Shown one piece after another: positions 63,872 through 64,000 of a DNA stretch of 64,000 bases. The position numbers and the translations under genes are program-made. Where the stretch lies: positions 1,240,001 through 1,304,000 of the forward strand of contig NZ_CP118976.1 in assembly GCF_029024945.1 (NCBI RefSeq), given 5' to 3'. This DNA comes from Staphylococcus succinus. Lineage in GTDB: Bacteria; Bacillota; Bacilli; Staphylococcales; Staphylococcaceae. The notes below the pieces were generated by a model. It had not been told where the DNA came from and did no database searches. It worked only from the letters and a program-made list of their open reading frames with translations. The number at the start of each line of letters is the position of its first letter. The first letter of the stretch is position 1.

Positions 63872-64000
63872 ATGAGTTCAGATCAATTATTAAACATAGC
63901 TGTCGAAGCAACAGAGAATAAAAAAGCAGAAGATATAATTTCTTTGAAAATGAAAGAAATAAGTGATGTAGCGGATTATTTTGTGATATGTCATGGAAAC
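63872..64000 (+). CDS. rsfS: Ribosome silencing factor RsfS (truncated by window end)
   Basis: The first 43 codons are present. MSSDQLLNIAVEATENKKAED and DVADYFVICHGN match the N terminus of RsfS/DUF143, which binds L14 and blocks subunit joining in starvation. The rest lies outside the window. Confidence 0.93.
   Translation, partial: MSSDQLLNIAVEATENKKAEDIISLKMKEISDVADYFVICHGN

Noticed and set aside
1..64000. CRISPR arrays, insertion sequences, prophage genes, tRNA or rRNA genes
   Set aside because: No regularly spaced direct repeats, transposase or integrase genes, phage structural genes or cloverleaf sequences were seen on reading either strand.

Overview
The window is a low-GC Firmicute chromosome segment that matches the Staphylococcus core gene order: comC-radC, mreCD-rplU-prp-rpmA-obg, ruvAB-queA-tgt-yajC-secDF-recJ-apt-rel-dtd-lytH, hisS-aspS, rarA, cymR, mnmA-recD2-alaS, trmR-trhP1-trhP2-udk-greA, a pxp/biotin operon, and mtnN-yqeGH-aroE-yhbY-nadD-yqeK-rsfS. 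Staphylococcus-type genes (DUF4930 protein, LytH, Prp with an N-extended L27, mreCD without mreB nearby) support the genus. The accessory content suggests a coagulase-negative species, possibly of the saprophyticus/xylosus group, but that is inference. No tRNA or rRNA gene, IS element, prophage or CRISPR array was found.

Region by region. 1-962 holds the end of comC and radC. 963-10700 is an accessory-like block of short, mostly single-gene units: three GNAT acetyltransferases, an Lrp regulator divergent from a metallo-hydrolase and followed by an MFS transporter, an orphan squalene/phytoene-synthase homologue, a MepB-like protein, several tiny membrane proteins, and decayed small genes around 8600-9000. 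11.1-25.2 kb is a dense core run on the + strand: cell-shape factors MreCD, ribosomal proteins L21 and L27 with the L27-processing protease, Obg, Holliday-junction RuvAB, the queuosine enzymes QueA and Tgt, Sec auxiliary proteins, RecJ and Apt. 25.5-32.4 kb carries the stringent-response enzyme, D-Tyr-tRNA deacylase, the LytH amidase, and a His T-box controlling hisS-aspS. 6S RNA lies between aspS and tcdA. 33.9-37.3 kb has rarA (-), the cysteine regulator cymR, a sigma-B-type promoter driving csbD and a second tiny hydrophilic protein, and a luciferase-like monooxygenase (-). 37.6-44.8 kb has an ABC-F ATPase, a cysteine desulfurase with the tRNA thiolase MnmA, a TPR protein and RecD2. An Ala T-box then controls alaS, followed by ireB-ruvX-DUF1292. 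49.2-53.2 kb is the tRNA U34 hydroxylation/methylation set, then udk and greA. 53.4-59.0 kb is a six-gene operon (pxpB, pxpC, biotin carrier, biotin carboxylase, pxpA, NRAMP-fold transporter). 59.3 kb to the end is the mtnN and ribosome-assembly/NAD/shikimate operon.

The most interesting system is the 53.4-59.0 kb operon. Its parts (biotin carboxylase, biotin carrier, and KipI/KipA-type subunits) are those that are fused in urea carboxylase, here combined with PxpA and an NRAMP-fold protein that lacks the metal-binding motif. Also worth a look are the orphan isoprenoid synthase with an altered second Asp motif, an upstream ORF before the ABC-F gene, an unannotated sRNA candidate between tcdA and rarA, and a frameshifted small membrane-protein gene at a T run.
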